From: Lachnospiraceae bacterium | Lineage (GTDB): Bacteria > Bacillota > Clostridia > Lachnospirales > Lachnospiraceae | NCBI GenBank assembly: GCA_910574805.1 | Contig: CAJTCV010000002.1 | Location: 62,001-126,000 of the forward strand | DNA: 64,000 nucleotides | Direction: 5' to 3' | Shown here: piece after piece, positions 1-8,808 of the stretch | How positions within the stretch are numbered: position 1 is the first letter of the stretch | Layout: each line of letters opens with the position of its first letter | Program-made: the position numbers and the translations under genes | The notes under the pieces: generated by a model | Database searches by the model: none | What the model was told of the DNA's origin: nothing | The model's input: the letters and a program-made list of their open reading frames with translations, nothing else

Positions 1-1
1 T

Positions 2-997
2 CTTGGATACTGCGGCCGGATGGTGTCGGAAATGGCGTCCGGTCCGGTCAGGGAAGTGACCGTCTACCTCAGGCTGGAGACGATCGGGTTTATTGTGGGA
101 AATGCAGTCAGCTTCGTAAATGTATTGTTTGTCGTGCTGGAAAGGCCATGTTACATCTATATGATGGTCTTTTTGAAAACAATAGTTACAATCATCGGAG
201 ATTTGTTTTTCATTCCTGCGTTTGGGGTGAACGGCGCCGCCATTTCCAACATTTCCGTAAATACGATATGTGTTGTATGGTGTCTGATTGCCGTATACAG
301 AGAACAGTTGCTTGCGGTTTCTTTTCGGTTTGAGAACCCTTTTTTGAAAAAGTATGCATTTATTGGACTGTTTGGCGGCGCTCAGGTCCTGCTGGATAAT
401 CTGATTTATGCGCTCATCGTCTGTAAAATGGTGAATCAGGCAGCGGAGCAGGGAAATTACTGGGTGGCCAATAATATGATATGGGGATTGCTGCTGATTC
501 CCATATCAGCTCTGGCGGAAATGATCAAGAAAGAATGCAGGGGAGGAGAGACCTTAAGAAAAATAAGGGATTACAACAGGATCATAATTGCGGTATTTCT
601 TGTGTGGCTGTGTTTCATTCCCATGCTGAATCCATTCTTAAAAAATGTGATGGGAATCGAAAACCATGAAGCAATCAAGGCAATACTGGTAACATTAATA
701 CCATTTTATCTGGCGTACAATTATACTGTACTCTTTGACAATTTATTAATTGGTTATGGGAAAACACAGTATTGCTTTGTGATATCCATGATTGTGAATC
801 TGATCTATTATCCGGCTGTATACGGACTTGTGTTAAAGGGTGTATTTACGCCCGACATAAAGTTTATCTGCAGGATGTTCGGTTTTGGAATGGTGGTGCA
901 TCTGGGGTGCAGTGTTGCCTGTTTCCTGATCTATAACCGATCAACATTTTCTCGGCAAAAGCATGGAGGGAGGAATCTATGGAGCAGTTCAAAATAA
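2..997 (+). CDS. MATE-like multidrug/oligosaccharide flippase, C-terminal part
   Basis: The frame is open to the left edge, so the gene is cut and its true start lies outside the window; the first internal ATG is at 20. About 330 residues remain, with roughly eight hydrophobic segments separated by short loops (for example the stretch after 'FLKTIVTIIGDLFFIPAFGV' and the one around 'MVNLIYYPAVYGLVLKGV'). The pattern 'GVNGAAISN' in a transmembrane context is typical of MATE/MOP-superfamily exporters, which use cation gradients to export drugs or flip lipid-linked sugars. The first half of a usual 12-helix protein is missing. The next gene overlaps its stop by 19 bases, implying co-translation. 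Substrate cannot be told from the sequence. Confidence 0.65.
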   Translation, partial: LGYCGRMVSEMASGPVREVTVYLRLETIGFIVGNAVSFVNVLFVVLERPCYIYMMVFLKTIVTIIGDLFFIPAFGVNGAAISNISVNTICVVWCLIAVYREQLLAVSFRFENPFLKKYAFIGLFGGAQVLLDNLIYALIVCKMVNQAAEQGNYWVANNMIWGLLLIPISALAEMIKKECRGGETLRKIRDYNRIIIAVFLVWLCFIPMLNPFLKNVMGIENHEAIKAILVTLIPFYLAYNYTVLFDNLLIGYGKTQYCFVISMIVNLIYYPAVYGLVLKGVFTPDIKFICRMFGFGMVVHLGCSVACFLIYNRSTFSRQKHGGRNLWSSSK

Positions 998-1641
998 TCG
1001 GATATTATCTGTGCGAAATAACGGATACTCCAAAGTGGCTGTCCGGAATCGGCAGGCGGATGCTGTCGGTCAGCACCTGTCTGGGAGAGCAGCATCCCAG
1101 GCAGGAATGTTTTCTGGGCAGATGGCGGAAAGGGGAAAGTGAGAAGTACCGGAAAAAGCTTAAGATGGATGAAGAGCAGTACATGGAATTTACTGAAGAG
1201 GCGAAGCGGCTGTTTGCATGCGGACGAATGGATGTGGACTGCAGATTTCGGTATTTATCAGATGCTCAGTCTTTTTACCGCAGAATCTGCCGGGCGGTTC
1301 CCTGCCATGTGGTAAGCGTCGCCGTGCTTCCGGAACATTTTGAAATCTTTGCGGAGGAATGGAAGAGCAGCAGCTGCAAGGCGACGTATGGGGAGACCGA
1401 GATCGGACAGTGGATCGGGAACGATATCCTCGGATGGGACATCGGCGGTTTTCATTCGTTTCTCTGTAACGCCCTGCAGAGAGACCTGCCGGATGCCAGA
1501 TTCAACGATAGGGGACTGCTGGAAAACGAGTTTTGCGAAGTGACGGAATTTGCACGTCAGATCGAAGGAAAAGGAGAACCGGTGGACTGGATTCCGTGCA
1601 GAATTGGGGTGTATGGTATCAATCGCTTATTTCACTTTTAG
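979..1641 (+). CDS. hypothetical protein, 220 aa
   Basis: I do not recognise this family. The ATG at 979 follows a GGGAGG ribosome binding site and lies inside the end of the membrane protein upstream, so the two are probably one operon. The protein is soluble, with many Cys, Trp and charged residues and no signal peptide or membrane segment. A central Cys/His-containing stretch ('RRICRAVPCHVVSVAVLPEH') has no metal-site spacing I can name. Codon use resembles the neighbours, which supports real coding. Confidence 0.6.
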   Translation: MEQFKIIGYYLCEITDTPKWLSGIGRRMLSVSTCLGEQHPRQECFLGRWRKGESEKYRKKLKMDEEQYMEFTEEAKRLFACGRMDVDCRFRYLSDAQSFYRRICRAVPCHVVSVAVLPEHFEIFAEEWKSSSCKATYGETEIGQWIGNDILGWDIGGFHSFLCNALQRDLPDARFNDRGLLENEFCEVTEFARQIEGKGEPVDWIPCRIGVYGINRLFHF

Positions 1642-1768
1642 GGCAGGAAAAGTGCGAAGGTAAAAAGAAATTAAATGAAGAAATAGCGGTAGCATTAAAT
1701 CTTTTGATTGAGACGTTGAAATAGACAAATTTTCGTAAAAAAGAATAGAATTTTAAAAGGTGAAAAAT

Positions 1769-2650
1769 ATGTATTCAATCGAAAAAGGACTAAAGATACT
1801 AAGGCAGTTCATCAGCCCGAAACTTATGGATGATCTGAAAAAATGGAAATGTTATTCAGAGGATGAAATCCTGGCGGCAGAGAAGCGGCTCCATGTAAAG
1901 CTCCCCGTTCCTGTCCGGGACATTTATCGGCACATGGCAGACCTGTTGGTCACCAGCGGTTATCTGCGCCCATTGGAACTTCTCCACTGCGAGGGAAAAT
2001 ATCTGGGATTTTTTCTTGCTCCTGGAGAAGGCGATATTATCGGGATAAAGAAAGGCAAAACCTCCGGTGATTTATACACATGGGAAGAGAATGACCCCGA
2101 AGAAATGGCCTGGGAATATGAGGATGAGTGGGAAACTGCCTGTGAGGAGGGGGATGAGGAGGGAAAGCAAAAGGCTGTGGCAGCTTATCAGAAATACTGG
2201 AAAAAACGGAATATCCCTTTGCTCCACGCTCCCCTGAACATTCATAAGCTGGAGCATGAACCCAGGTTTAACTATGCCCTGGACGCATATGGGCTGTTTC
2301 TGGTGATCCATGCCATCCGTGAATGGGAGGAGATGTCATGGCGTGAGCATGCCGATGATCGAACCTGCCTGTTCAGTGATTTTTTCCCTGGAGAGTTTTC
2401 GATGGAGTATTTCCAAAGGATAGCTGACCGGATTAAAGATGATTTTAAGCCCCTTTCAGACCATCCAGAACTGACCAGTCTGGGCGACTTTCCTTTGCAA
2501 ATGGCATATGTCCACAAAAATCAGGAAGCCTTGCTGATTCTGGGGCAGGAACCGGTCTGCTTAATGCTGCTGACAAAGACGGCCGCAGGGAGCGCCTTGC
2601 TTGAAAAGGTTCAGGAACAGACTGGTCTGGCTTTTCATGTGGGATTTTAG
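1769..2650 (+). CDS. SUKH (SMI1/KNR4) family protein
   Basis: The N-terminal ~90 residues carry the SMI1/KNR4 signature: a helix followed by 'EDEILAAEKRLHVKLPVPVRDIYR', i.e. the conserved 'lp..yr..y' SUKH core. SUKH proteins are known as immunity proteins against polymorphic toxins and as scaffold-like partners; which role applies here is inference. A GTG at 1760 overlaps the AAAAGG ribosome binding site (1755-1760), so ATG 1769 is the better start. The protein (~293 aa) is longer than a single SUKH domain and has an acidic, Trp-rich middle. It is the first of several SUKH genes on this strand. Confidence 0.7.
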   Translation: MYSIEKGLKILRQFISPKLMDDLKKWKCYSEDEILAAEKRLHVKLPVPVRDIYRHMADLLVTSGYLRPLELLHCEGKYLGFFLAPGEGDIIGIKKGKTSGDLYTWEENDPEEMAWEYEDEWETACEEGDEEGKQKAVAAYQKYWKKRNIPLLHAPLNIHKLEHEPRFNYALDAYGLFLVIHAIREWEEMSWREHADDRTCLFSDFFPGEFSMEYFQRIADRIKDDFKPLSDHPELTSLGDFPLQMAYVHKNQEALLILGQEPVCLMLLTKTAAGSALLEKVQEQTGLAFHVGF

Positions 2651-2696
2651 GAACAAGCCGACAGGACAGGAAAATGAGAAAGCTGGCAGGGAGCAG

Positions 2697-3911
2697 ATGA
2701 TGAAAAAAAATAACAAAACAGGAAAACGGCTGCGGCTGACACCTCTGATATTGGGAGGCTATGCTGCATTCCTGGGTTTTGGTCTGATCGTGATCGGATT
2801 TGCTGAAATGAAAGAAGGGATCGGCATTGTCCGGCTCCTGATTGGGACTGGCATGGCGGGCTTCGGCTTGCTGGGGATATGGGATGGGGTACGAGATCTG
2901 GTGGAGCCGGATAAAAAAACGGAGCAGGCACCGGACAGCCAGTTTATCCTTACGGACACATCCGGAAACAGGACGTCCAATGTTACGGCGGAGGTTTTAC
3001 AAAAACAGATGGAAAGCCTGATGGGAAGTGATAAAGGGGGCATTTTCAGACTCCAGATTCTGCCTCCTTTTGCCGTACAGGAAATAGGGAACATAAGCCA
3101 GATTTTCTGCATGTATCACCAACTTTTTAGATTAACAGTATTTTTGGACGAATCGAAAGGCGGATATGAATCGTACCATAAAAGCGCAGAGTTTGACGAG
3201 GCGAAGGACTGGTTTGAAAAACTCCTGACTGGCAGCGCTGATCTTTCGGGGTGGAAAAAAATTGAGAATGGATATGACGATGAAGAGGAAAGCAGCGGGG
3301 AAGATGACACCGAATGGGAGGAAAACAGCATCTGTCTAGGCGAAACGGAGGACAGCTTGGAAGATACAGATGAGGCAGCAGAACCGGCTGCTGATTTTAA
3401 CAAACCGGACTCTTTGAGAAATACAGAAGAGATTGGGGCGAGGAAAAGCGAGGCCGATATCCGGCAGACTGAGGAATACATAAAATCTTTCTGGCAGCAG
3501 CTTCAAAGGGAACAGAAAGGCCAAATGCGGAACTGGCGTCAGCTTCTGGTGATTTTTGGGGAGAGCTGGCATGATGAACACACCTTTTTCTCCGCCAGGG
3601 ATGTGGAACTGGCCATTGACGGCATCCATGAGGGGAAATACACAAAGGTATTTCTGGAATGGGGAACACAGGTGCTTGATTTCTTTCCCGGCGTTCAGAA
3701 TGACCTGATGGTGATCTGGTGCACCAATAACACAGGAAAAGGGAATACCAGGTTTCTGGCGAAAGAAGGAACCGTGACGCAGGTGAAATTCTGGCTGGTT
3801 AATTATTTGAAGTCCGGTGTTTTTGAAGAAATGAGCGGTTGGGCTGATGTTACTGCCCAGATAGAAAAAGCAAATAGAAAGGGCAAAAAGAAACATGGGA
3901 AAGTATTTTAG
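2697..3911 (+). CDS. membrane-anchored protein of unknown function with acidic linker
   Basis: The frame is open from 2601, but the first good start is ATG 2697/2700, just after AGGGAG (2688-2693). Two hydrophobic segments near the N-terminus ('LTPLILGGYAAFLGFGLIVI' and the following 'LLIGTGMAGFGLLGI') look like a membrane hairpin. After it comes a soluble region with a very acidic stretch (about 3270-3420, rich in Glu/Asp) and then a compact C-terminal domain. I do not recognise the family. Its place between a SUKH gene and a Sel1-repeat gene, with a 17-base overlap into the latter, suggests it belongs to the same immunity-like operon. Confidence 0.6.
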   Translation: MMKKNNKTGKRLRLTPLILGGYAAFLGFGLIVIGFAEMKEGIGIVRLLIGTGMAGFGLLGIWDGVRDLVEPDKKTEQAPDSQFILTDTSGNRTSNVTAEVLQKQMESLMGSDKGGIFRLQILPPFAVQEIGNISQIFCMYHQLFRLTVFLDESKGGYESYHKSAEFDEAKDWFEKLLTGSADLSGWKKIENGYDDEEESSGEDDTEWEENSICLGETEDSLEDTDEAAEPAADFNKPDSLRNTEEIGARKSEADIRQTEEYIKSFWQQLQREQKGQMRNWRQLLVIFGESWHDEHTFFSARDVELAIDGIHEGKYTKVFLEWGTQVLDFFPGVQNDLMVIWCTNNTGKGNTRFLAKEGTVTQVKFWLVNYLKSGVFEEMSGWADVTAQIEKANRKGKKKHGKVF

Positions 3912-5130
3912 CGATGTGGTGGATAAGGCCATTGAAGATCTCTATTATTGTTGTGATAATGATAAGGCAAAAGCGGCGGCGGACGCATTATTGTCTGCGG
4001 CAAAGGACGGGGATGGGGACGCCTGCTATTTCCTCTCCCGCTGTTTTTCCGGCCCCTGTTACAGCTGGGAATACCACCCCTTTGAAGAAAATGAGGCGGC
4101 GGCCTATGCCATGCTCCATCAGGCTATCTCCCTGGGCAGCGCCGCTGCGGTTCTGGGAGCGCTGCGTATGGATTTGCTGACACCGGAGTTTAAGGAGATT
4201 ATGCCCTTTGACAGTATAAAAGAAGCATGGGATGTAATCTATGAAAAAGCCGAGAACGGATGCGCATTCTGCCAGTACATGATTGGGAACACCTATTATT
4301 ATCTGGACATTATAGAGATTGAAGATCATAAGGAAAGTGACTTCGCAAATAAGGGAGCCTGGAATGCATGGAAACAGCAGCAGATAAAACAGTGCCTGCC
4401 CTGGTTTGAAAAGTCATTTTCCGGAGGCATGATTCTGGCGGGGCGGAATTACTGCCACTATTATCAGTATGGCCGGGGAGAATACATTCCGCCGGAGCCA
4501 GAAAAGGCAGTTTCTATCACACGCCAGGGCGCAGAAAGGGGCTACCCGGAGTGTATGTATGCCTACGCCCATTATCTGGCCTATACAGAGGATAACGATA
4601 AAGACGCTCTTCCCTGGGCGCTGAAAGCGGCAGAGGCAGGACATCTCTGGAGTTGGCATATCATAGGGGATATTTACTGGAACGGCAGGGTGGTGGAGCG
4701 CAGTTTGCCCTATGCCCTGGAGTGCTACAAAAAGACTGCCAGCTATGGTAACGACAGCTATGCCTGCCGACAGTTGGGACGTTTGTATTTCAACGGCTGG
4801 GGTACGGCTGTGGACTATGCGCAGGCGGTTCAATGGCTGGAGAGAGATAAGGAGCCGGAAGGTATCAAATATGATCTGCTGGGAATCTGCTATCTGCTGG
4901 GGCGCGGCTGCCAGCAGAACCCGGCGCGGGGAAAAGCATTTTTGGAGAAAAGTCGGGATTCACCCTACAAAAGCTATGGTCTGGGAATGATGTATGCTGA
5001 GGGAATCGGCGTACGGGAGGATATAGAAAAAGGTGTTGAGTATCTGAAGGCGGCAGGAAATTACGGGCCGGCAATCGAGGCGCTGAAACATTACAAGAAA
5101 AGCCTGTTTGGAGTCTGGCGGAGAAAATAA
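3895..5130 (+). CDS. Sel1-repeat (TPR-like) protein
   Basis: At least five to six Sel1-type repeats are visible, with the typical 'A..G...a...lG..Y..G' pattern: around 'AENGCAFCQYMIGNTYYY', 'AERGYPECMYAYAHYLAY', 'AEAGHLWSWHIIGDIYWNG', 'CRQLGRLYFNGWGTAVDYAQ', 'LLGICYLLGRGCQQN' and 'GLGMMYAEGIGVREDIEKG'. Sel1 repeats form a helical solenoid that binds partner proteins; there is no catalytic domain. There is no signal peptide, so it acts in the cytoplasm. The ATG at 3895 overlaps the preceding gene. Sel1 proteins are often found beside toxin/immunity genes, consistent with the SUKH neighbours. Confidence 0.85.
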   Translation: MGKYFSDVVDKAIEDLYYCCDNDKAKAAADALLSAAKDGDGDACYFLSRCFSGPCYSWEYHPFEENEAAAYAMLHQAISLGSAAAVLGALRMDLLTPEFKEIMPFDSIKEAWDVIYEKAENGCAFCQYMIGNTYYYLDIIEIEDHKESDFANKGAWNAWKQQQIKQCLPWFEKSFSGGMILAGRNYCHYYQYGRGEYIPPEPEKAVSITRQGAERGYPECMYAYAHYLAYTEDNDKDALPWALKAAEAGHLWSWHIIGDIYWNGRVVERSLPYALECYKKTASYGNDSYACRQLGRLYFNGWGTAVDYAQAVQWLERDKEPEGIKYDLLGICYLLGRGCQQNPARGKAFLEKSRDSPYKSYGLGMMYAEGIGVREDIEKGVEYLKAAGNYGPAIEALKHYKKSLFGVWRRK

Positions 5131-5159
5131 GAACATTTAGAAAAGGAGGCGGATTGTCC

Positions 5160-5816
5160 ATGAGCTATTCCTTAATGATTGCGCCTTTCGATTTTGCTAA
5201 CCATAATAAAATTGCAGCGCAACAGTTTTTTGATAATTACGCATTTTTTGAGCTGACACCCAAACGAGCTAAGGAATATTTTTTGTGGTTTAAGAATGAA
5301 ATCCCTAACCGTATCACTATGCTCTGGGAATATATGAAAGAGGAACGTCCGGAAAGCCAGCCTTTTGATTATTCGCCGGAATCGTTGATTCCGTTATGGG
5401 ATTGGTATGAAACAAAAATCAAACAGATTCCCCAGACGAGGAAAGAAATTGAGTACAATGTTTCAAGATATCCGAAGTGGATGGAGGAAAATGTCCGAAA
5501 AATAACCATGAAATATACAGATGAAACATTATCCCTTGCGCTGGATATTTCTATCTATCTTGGGGAAACAGTCATAAAGAATTATCCCAATCTGTATTGG
5601 GGGCATTTTGCGAGGCCGAAGCGGGAACTCTTTGTCAATAAACCTGTGATAATGAAGTTGAAAAGCAAGCTAAAGTATTTTCCTCCCAGCCAGACTGTAT
5701 TTGTGTGTATGATAAAATCCGGAAAAGACCGTGACAAGAACCGAATATATGACTTATACCGCTATTGGGAGGATGAATTTGATCCAATAAACCCCAGTTA
5801 CTGGGATAGTTGGTAA
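5160..5816 (+). CDS. hypothetical protein in SUKH array
   Basis: Not recognised. A strong AAAAGGAGG (5141-5149) precedes both TTG 5154 and ATG 5160; ATG 5160 has the better spacing. The ~218-residue protein is soluble and rich in Trp, Tyr and Pro ('YFLWFKNEIPNRITMLWEYM', ending 'YWDSW'). It has no signal peptide. Such aromatic-rich single-domain proteins are common among immunity proteins of toxin loci, but that is inference from context only. Confidence 0.6.
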   Translation: MSYSLMIAPFDFANHNKIAAQQFFDNYAFFELTPKRAKEYFLWFKNEIPNRITMLWEYMKEERPESQPFDYSPESLIPLWDWYETKIKQIPQTRKEIEYNVSRYPKWMEENVRKITMKYTDETLSLALDISIYLGETVIKNYPNLYWGHFARPKRELFVNKPVIMKLKSKLKYFPPSQTVFVCMIKSGKDRDKNRIYDLYRYWEDEFDPINPSYWDSW

Positions 5817-5841
5817 CTATGATTTATCAAAGGAGGCTTTT

Positions 5842-6525
5842 ATGACAGCAGCAAAAAAGTATTTGGAGACATTGAGAGAACGTGAACCGCAATTATGGGA
5901 AGAACCATTAAAAGAATCTGTCCTTACGGAGAGTGATTTATCAGAGATTGAGAAAGGACTTGGATATAAGCTGCCAGCGCCTTACCGTGAATTTTTGTTA
6001 AGCTATAAAATGCCAGGTGACATTACTGTACTTGTTTCTTTTTGCGGAGATTCCTTTGCCTGTTCATGGAGCAAAACCTTTTCACGGGAGAAAAATGGCT
6101 ATGTTCCCCGGCCCGAATTTGACATTGGCCCAACGGTTGAGTTCGAGTGGCATAATATTCAGGGAAACAGCGGAACAGAATTTTTGAAGAACCTCCAGCA
6201 AGAACAGAAAACACAGGATGATTGCCCTTGCTTTTTGGAGGCAGGATTTATCGGGCTTGGAAAGGTTTACGGATATCTGGTGTATCTGGATGTGGTAAAC
6301 GGCGGCGTTGTCACGATACATGAAGAGGGCGTATATGACATGATGGGCGCCGGGGTAAAATGGAACAGCAAATCGGAAGTAAGGAAGTATATGGAAACAC
6401 GGGAACTTTATATCTGTAAGGACTTTCATGATTTTCTCCGTTTTGCCTGTACTGGTGACTTTCTTGACGAGGATGAAGCAAGATTCCCCACACAGGAGGA
6501 ATTAGAGCAGGATTATTCCTGTTAA
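5842..6525 (+). CDS. SUKH (SMI1/KNR4) family protein
   Basis: Residues 1-60 show the SUKH start: 'LTESDLSEIEKGLGYKLPAP' followed by 'YREFLLSY', and the later 'FLEAGFIGLGKVYGYLVYLD' and 'FHDFLRFA' fit the strand and final helix of the SMI1/KNR4 fold. At 227 residues it is a normal single-domain length with an insertion. AAGGAGGC lies just before the ATG. It is the second SUKH gene of the array. Known relatives act as immunity proteins against nuclease or deaminase toxins; no toxin gene is visible here. Confidence 0.8.
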   Translation: MTAAKKYLETLREREPQLWEEPLKESVLTESDLSEIEKGLGYKLPAPYREFLLSYKMPGDITVLVSFCGDSFACSWSKTFSREKNGYVPRPEFDIGPTVEFEWHNIQGNSGTEFLKNLQQEQKTQDDCPCFLEAGFIGLGKVYGYLVYLDVVNGGVVTIHEEGVYDMMGAGVKWNSKSEVRKYMETRELYICKDFHDFLRFACTGDFLDEDEARFPTQEELEQDYSC

Positions 6526-6544
6526 CAGATTGGAGAACTTCGGC

Positions 6545-6676
6545 ATGCCACTGATCATTCCAGGAAAACCGCAAATAGATTTTTTCCTGCGGACGACAAA
6601 CAAATTAGTTCCGGAATTTCTGATCCGGGAATTGTTCGGAAAGAATCTTCCAAAGGAGTTAGGACATGGATTATGA
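6545..6676 (+). CDS. possible 43-aa small protein
   Basis: A short open frame from ATG 6545 fills the gap between two array genes and overlaps the start of the next by 11 bases. Its product begins 'MPLIIPGKPQIDFF' and ends 'LPKELGHGL'. There is no clear ribosome binding site, so it may equally be the degraded tail of a lost larger gene: 'LVPEFLIRELF' reads like real protein sequence. Confidence 0.3.
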   Translation: MPLIIPGKPQIDFFLRTTNKLVPEFLIRELFGKNLPKELGHGL

Positions 6677-7364
6677 GCAGTTTATCACAGAGATACAGAA
6701 ATATTGGGATCTGCGTAAAAAGGGACTGAAAAAGCAGGCAAACAGCTTTCTGTTCTCATTTACAAAATCTTTTAAAGAAAATGTGCCGGATGCGGATGCA
6801 GAAGCTGTTTTGTTTCAGTTTTGCAGAGAATACCTGGACGAGATGAAATTTCCGGGGGATGCGTTGCCCAGACGCCACCTGCCATTTCAATTAACAAAGC
6901 TGCTTGACGATTATTTAAGCCGTGAATGTGAGAAGAATCAGATGCCGCAGATGCGGTGGGCATACCAGATTTTTGGAAACATTTACAATCCCCACGATCC
7001 AAAGCTGGAACATGATTTTTATCCCATCCTGGAGCGTGCATACATGCATGAAAAATGTGATCCGCAGACGGTTCAGCTCTATTTCAGGGAGCAGCTTGAT
7101 TCCTTATGGTGGGGGCAGCATCATTTTCCGGAGAGCATCCGCATTACAAAAGAGGAATTTGAAAATATTGTAGGTGTAGCAAAGAAAATCCTTTCAGAAA
7201 AAACAGTAGATCCGCAGCTTGTGGAAGAGTTTGAGTATTACATGAAATTGTATCAAATCTATTTTGAATGGCAGAACAATAACAGGAACGGCGATTTTTA
7301 CGAGTTGTGCAGGAAGGAAGGACTGGCGTTTGAAGGAGTCCCCGTGATTTATTATAAAAAATAG
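6666..7364 (+). CDS. hypothetical protein, mostly helical
   Basis: Not recognised. The 232-residue protein is soluble and looks largely alpha-helical ('LRKKGLKKQANSFLFSFTKS', 'QFCREYLDEMKF'), reminiscent of a small helical-repeat fold. AAAGGAGTTAGG just before ATG 6666 supports this start. Only 12 bases separate its stop from the next SUKH gene, so the two are co-transcribed. An immunity or accessory role is inferred from the neighbourhood only. Confidence 0.6.
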   Translation: MDYEQFITEIQKYWDLRKKGLKKQANSFLFSFTKSFKENVPDADAEAVLFQFCREYLDEMKFPGDALPRRHLPFQLTKLLDDYLSRECEKNQMPQMRWAYQIFGNIYNPHDPKLEHDFYPILERAYMHEKCDPQTVQLYFREQLDSLWWGQHHFPESIRITKEEFENIVGVAKKILSEKTVDPQLVEEFEYYMKLYQIYFEWQNNNRNGDFYELCRKEGLAFEGVPVIYYKK

Positions 7365-7376
7365 GAAGGCGGCGCC

Positions 7377-8762
7377 ATGATATCAGAAGAACTGAAAAAA
7401 ATCAAATCGTTTGGCAGCAACATGGAAAGCTCCGTGACACCGGAGGATATTGCGGACAAGGAAAAAGAACTGGGGGTTATGTTGCCCCAGGCTCTGCAGG
7501 ATTTTTATTTTACCTTTCATGAAAATGATCCAGTTTTTTCGGCAAAGAACCGGTTTATTCCTTTGCATGAGCTGAAAAGAACGAAGCGTCACCTTATCGG
7601 TTCTCAAGATGTTGAAGTAATTACATTCTATACTTACGGGATCTGGGGAGTTGGAATCAGGAAGGAAACCAATGCCCAGGACATCCATGATCCTTATACC
7701 TATACATATTACAACAATCCGAAAAACCAGAAACAGAAACAGGCATCTATATGCAGATCGGGTTATCGGTTATCTTCCTCTCTAATGGGGTGGGTTAGCG
7801 CACAACAACTTTTCAGCCAAAACAGTATTGGCAGGATCGATCCCAAAGGACTTGCATACAATGACCGGAACGCTGTCTTAAAAATTTTTCATATGTTACC
7901 CATTGGACAGGCAGAAAACAATATAGGGAGGGCCTGTTCAACGAAGGATTCTGCTCTCTATGGGTTTATTGATTTTGGAATGCGGTGTGTATTTGTATCT
8001 GCGGGCAGTTCCGGCCTGGTTAAAGACTTTATGGAGAATATCCATGTGGGATTTGAATGGTATAAACTGGATGGGAAATTTATTGAGAAAACACCGGCCC
8101 CACATAAATCAATCAGGAAGAGGGCGCTTTTGAGTATAGAACCAGCCATGGAAACACTGAATCATTTCATAGATATGATAGATTTGCAATCGCAGGAGCA
8201 GGAAATTGTGGAGGCGGAACAGCGGATCAGAGCTGCCATACCTGAACCGCTGAAAGAATTGTACCGCCGCATTCCGGGAAATTATCTGAATGCCCCGAAT
8301 TGCTTTATTTTACCGGGGCGCCTTAAAAATGAAGAGGGAAAAATACCGTTTTTATCAGGCGGTCAGGGCGTATTTGATTATGCCTTTGAGCATTTATCGC
8401 CGATTGTTTATCGTTCGGAAATGGATGGTTCGTGGAGCGAATATGGCATGATAGATGGATTTGTTATAACGCAATTAGCCTGGAACATTATGAACAGAGA
8501 AGATCTGGGCATTGTTTTGGCAGAAGTCCCGGAATATTCAAAACAATCTTTAAGTACAAGGGGAGCATTAGGGAAAGTTTTAGTACCCTACTTTCAGGAT
8601 TTGACAAGGGAGAATATGCAGCAGCTGTATTGCTCTCCTGAAAATGATATCATTGTTCTCTATGATAAGCAGTTGAAAACCCTGTATGCAGCAGCTGTTG
8701 GTGGAGAACCGCTGCGGAATCTGGAGAAAGTCACTAAAATAAAGTTGAGTTGGCTGACATAG
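7377..8762 (+). CDS. tandem-SUKH (SMI1/KNR4) protein
   Basis: Two SUKH-like halves are visible. The first, residues ~1-70, has 'TPEDIADKEKELGVMLPQAL' then 'QDFYFTFHENDPVF'; the second, from about residue 265, has 'EAEQRIRAAIPEPLKELYRR' then 'IPGNYLNAPN'. The middle carries aromatic-rich sequence of unknown fold. The start ATG 7377 follows GGAAGGCGGC. It is a clear paralogue of the next gene: the N-termini share 'ADKEKELG..LPQALQ'. Length (461 aa) is about three times a single SUKH domain. Confidence 0.75.
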   Translation: MISEELKKIKSFGSNMESSVTPEDIADKEKELGVMLPQALQDFYFTFHENDPVFSAKNRFIPLHELKRTKRHLIGSQDVEVITFYTYGIWGVGIRKETNAQDIHDPYTYTYYNNPKNQKQKQASICRSGYRLSSSLMGWVSAQQLFSQNSIGRIDPKGLAYNDRNAVLKIFHMLPIGQAENNIGRACSTKDSALYGFIDFGMRCVFVSAGSSGLVKDFMENIHVGFEWYKLDGKFIEKTPAPHKSIRKRALLSIEPAMETLNHFIDMIDLQSQEQEIVEAEQRIRAAIPEPLKELYRRIPGNYLNAPNCFILPGRLKNEEGKIPFLSGGQGVFDYAFEHLSPIVYRSEMDGSWSEYGMIDGFVITQLAWNIMNREDLGIVLAEVPEYSKQSLSTRGALGKVLVPYFQDLTRENMQQLYCSPENDIIVLYDKQLKTLYAAAVGGEPLRNLEKVTKIKLSWLT

Positions 8763-8808
8763 AAATGCTTTTAAAATATTTTTCAGGAACAGATGGAGGT
8801 ACATTGCG

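Noticed and set aside
2601-2696. Upstream start for the membrane-hairpin protein
   Set aside because: Lies within the SUKH gene before it; ATG 2697 follows AGGGAG.
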